A stretch of DNA of 64,000 bases from Cystobacter fuscus DSM 2262 (GTDB lineage Bacteria > Myxococcota > Myxococcia > Myxococcales > Myxococcaceae), in contig NZ_ANAH02000021.1 in NCBI RefSeq assembly GCF_000335475.2, positions 124,001-188,000 on the forward strand, given 5' to 3'. Within the stretch, counting starts at the first letter, position 1. Each line of letters starts with the position of its first letter. Positions 62,173 to 64,000 of this stretch are shown here, piece after piece. A program made the position numbers and the translations under genes. The notes under the pieces were generated by a model, which saw only the letters and a program-made list of their open reading frames with translations, was not told where the DNA came from and ran no database searches.

Positions 62173-64000
62173 ATGCGCCACCTCTCCCTGGCAGCGACTC
62201 CGTCGCGCGCCGCGGCCCCGGCCCCCTGGCATCGTCCCCGCACAAGCCCCCTGGCAGCAGCGCTCGCGCTCGCGCTCCTCGCCTGCGGGCCCGGGCCGGA
62301 GCACGAAGGCGATGGGGAGCAGGGTGGAGTGAAGGGGCTCCCCCTCACGGCTTCCATGGGGTCGGTCCGCACGGAGCACGCGGCGACGCTGCTGGCCGAC
62401 GGCAGGGTGCTCGTGGTGGGCGGAACGGGGCCCAGCGGCGAGCTCGTCACGGCCGAGGTGTACGACCCGGCTACCCACACGTGGTCCGCCACCGGCTCGC
62501 TCGCGGTGCTGCGCCGTCACCTCACGGCGACCTTGCTGAACGACGGCAGGGTGCTCGTGGTGGGCGGGACGGGGAGCAGCGGCGACGTCGCCCTCGCGGA
62601 GTTGTATGACCCGGCCACCGGGACGTGGTCCGCCACCGGCTCGCTCGCCCAGGCCCGCCACTCCCACACCGCGACGCTGCTGCCCGACGGCAAGGTGCTG
62701 GTGGCGGGCGGATATGGCCGCCACCCCCTCGGCAGCCCCATGGAGAACGTCCCCACGGCGCTCGCCACGGCCGAGCTGTACGACCCGGCCACCGGCACGT
62801 GGGCCACCACCGGCTCGCTCCCCAACATCCGCTTCGACCACCAGGCGACGCTGCTGCCCAATGGCAAGGTGCTGCTCGTGGGCGGGAACTCCTCGCGCAC
62901 CTCCAATACGGCCTACTACTCCTCGTGCCTGCTCTACACCCCGGCGACCGGTACCTGGGCCGCGACCGGGGCACTGCCTCACTACCGTGTCGCGCCCGCG
63001 CTGACGCTGCTGTCCGATGGCAGGGTGCTCGTGGCAGGCGGGGGGGGCCCCAACGGTACCGTCTACGCCACCGCCATGACGTACAACCCGGCCACCGGCG
63101 TCTGGGCCGCCGCCGCCGCCGCCGGCCTCCAGAGCCGTCACCAGCACACGGCGACGCCGCTGCCCAATGGCCGGGTGCTCCTCGTGGGCGGATACACAGT
63201 GGGCGGCTTCGACACCGCCAGCCACGCCGCCAAGAGCGCCGAGGTGTATGACCCGGCGACTGGCGCCTCCCTCACCGGCTGGCCCACACAGGCTCGCGGC
63301 GCCCACACGGCGACGAAGCTGCTCGATGGCCGGGTGCTCGTGGCGGGCGGGCTGGCTCCCGGCGGCTACCGCCTCGCGAACTCCGAGGTGTACGACCCGA
63401 CCACCGGCTTCTGGGCCGCCACGCCGTCACTCTCCGACGCCCGTCAGCTCCACACGGCGACCCCGCTGAGCGATGGCCGGGTGCTCCTGGCGGGAGGGCT
63501 GGGCCTCAGCGGCCCCGTCGCCAGCGCCGAGCTGCACGATCCGGTCACCCACACCGCGTCCACCACCGGCGCGCTCGCCCAGGCCCGCTCCAGCCACACG
63601 GCGACCCCGTTGAGCGATGGCCGGGTGCTCGTCACCGGGGGCCTGGGCGCCAGCGGTCCGCTGGCGACCTGCGAGCTGTATGATCCCGCGACCGGTGCCT
63701 GGAGTCCCACGGGTCCGCTCGCACAGGCGCGCAGCGTCCACACGGCGACGTTGCTGTCCGACGGCCGGGTGCTCGTCACGGGAGGGCTGGGCCCCAGCGC
63801 GCCCCTCGCGACCTCCGAGGTGTACGACCCGACCACCGGCACCTGGACGGTGACGGGCGCACTGGCCGCGGCCCGTTCCAGCCACACCGCGACGCTGCTG
63901 CCCAATGGCAAGGTGCTGCTCGTGGGAGGCAGGAGCGCGACCGCCGCGCTGGCCACCGCCCAGCTCTACGAGCCGACCACCGGAACCTGGACGGCGACGG
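62173..64000 (+). CDS. Kelch-repeat lipoprotein (partial, runs off the window)
   Basis: The frame is open from ATG 62173 to the end of the window (609 codons seen). It starts with a long Ala/Pro-rich signal peptide ending in LALLACGPGP (lipobox Cys near residue 38). About eleven Kelch units follow, each marked by H-x-A-T-L-L-x-D/N-G-R/K-V-L-V-x-G-G ... A-E-V/L-Y-D-P-A/T-T-G-T-W. This is a galactose-oxidase-like beta-propeller of the outer surface. It is not a galactose oxidase, because no radical Cys-Tyr region has been seen. The number of units exceeds one propeller (six or seven), so two propellers are likely. The gene end is outside the window. Confidence 0.9.
   Translation, partial: MRHLSLAATPSRAAAPAPWHRPRTSPLAAALALALLACGPGPEHEGDGEQGGVKGLPLTASMGSVRTEHAATLLADGRVLVVGGTGPSGELVTAEVYDPATHTWSATGSLAVLRRHLTATLLNDGRVLVVGGTGSSGDVALAELYDPATGTWSATGSLAQARHSHTATLLPDGKVLVAGGYGRHPLGSPMENVPTALATAELYDPATGTWATTGSLPNIRFDHQATLLPNGKVLLVGGNSSRTSNTAYYSSCLLYTPATGTWAATGALPHYRVAPALTLLSDGRVLVAGGGGPNGTVYATAMTYNPATGVWAAAAAAGLQSRHQHTATPLPNGRVLLVGGYTVGGFDTASHAAKSAEVYDPATGASLTGWPTQARGAHTATKLLDGRVLVAGGLAPGGYRLANSEVYDPTTGFWAATPSLSDARQLHTATPLSDGRVLLAGGLGLSGPVASAELHDPVTHTASTTGALAQARSSHTATPLSDGRVLVTGGLGASGPLATCELYDPATGAWSPTGPLAQARSVHTATLLSDGRVLVTGGLGPSAPLATSEVYDPTTGTWTVTGALAAARSSHTATLLPNGKVLLVGGRSATAALATAQLYEPTTGTWTAT

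Overview
The window looks like a chromosomal segment of a high-GC myxobacterium, most probably suborder Cystobacterineae (Archangium, Cystobacter or Melittangium-like). The pointers are dense secreted lipoproteins with myxobacterial Cys-rich (DUF4215-type) repeats, a fibro-slime domain protein, an M57-type peptidase, a Ser/Thr kinase fused to an ATPase/TPR region opposite a sigma54-type activator, and very high GC at third codon positions. The genus is inference. No tRNA, rRNA or CRISPR array was seen.

Layout. 1-5.8 kb: tail of a DEAD-box helicase, an XRE regulator, glutamate dehydrogenase, threonine ammonia-lyase with a coupled membrane protein, and a ChaC-type cyclotransferase. 5.9-13.3 kb: a secreted M19-type dipeptidase behind a Pho-box-like operator array, then a divergent pair of regulators (GAF/AAA+ sigma54 activator and kinase/ATPase/TPR protein). 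13.4-16.8 kb: a tightly coupled three-gene operon (unknown protein, YcaO, TfuA) closed by a strong hairpin; it is a candidate uncharacterised thioamidation or peptide-backbone modification system. 16.9-40.2 kb: mostly secreted proteins (DNRLRE triplicate protein, polyglycine-hydrolase-like protein, fibro-slime protein, M13, M57 and trypsin-like proteases), interspersed with GST, TetR/reductase, GFA, two methyltransferases, an APH(6)-like kinase and an SPFH protein.

40.4-44.1 kb is an accessory strip: an ORF-deleted group II intron that keeps domains V and VI, a small secreted Cys-rich protein, gene fragments, and a coupled AAA ATPase/PIN-nuclease pair (candidate defence or toxin module). 44.3-57.7 kb is a foreign-looking minus-strand NRPS operon (C-A-T-E-C-A-T-C-A-T-TE, then a ligase, then a cupin-like protein, all joined by ATGA overlaps). 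It is bracketed by direct copies of a repeat at 44257 and 58056.

57.8-60.2 kb is a gene graveyard: at least four remnants (sugar-binding/YVTN-like fragment, frameshifted leucine-rich L-domain-like protein, MFS transporter tail, Ig-like tail) plus a metallo-beta-lactamase and a haloperoxidase that lost one end each. 62.2 kb onward is a Kelch-type lipoprotein that runs out of the window. The strongest candidates for something new are the unknown/YcaO/TfuA operon, the NRPS island with its bracketing repeats, and the ATPase/PIN pair.
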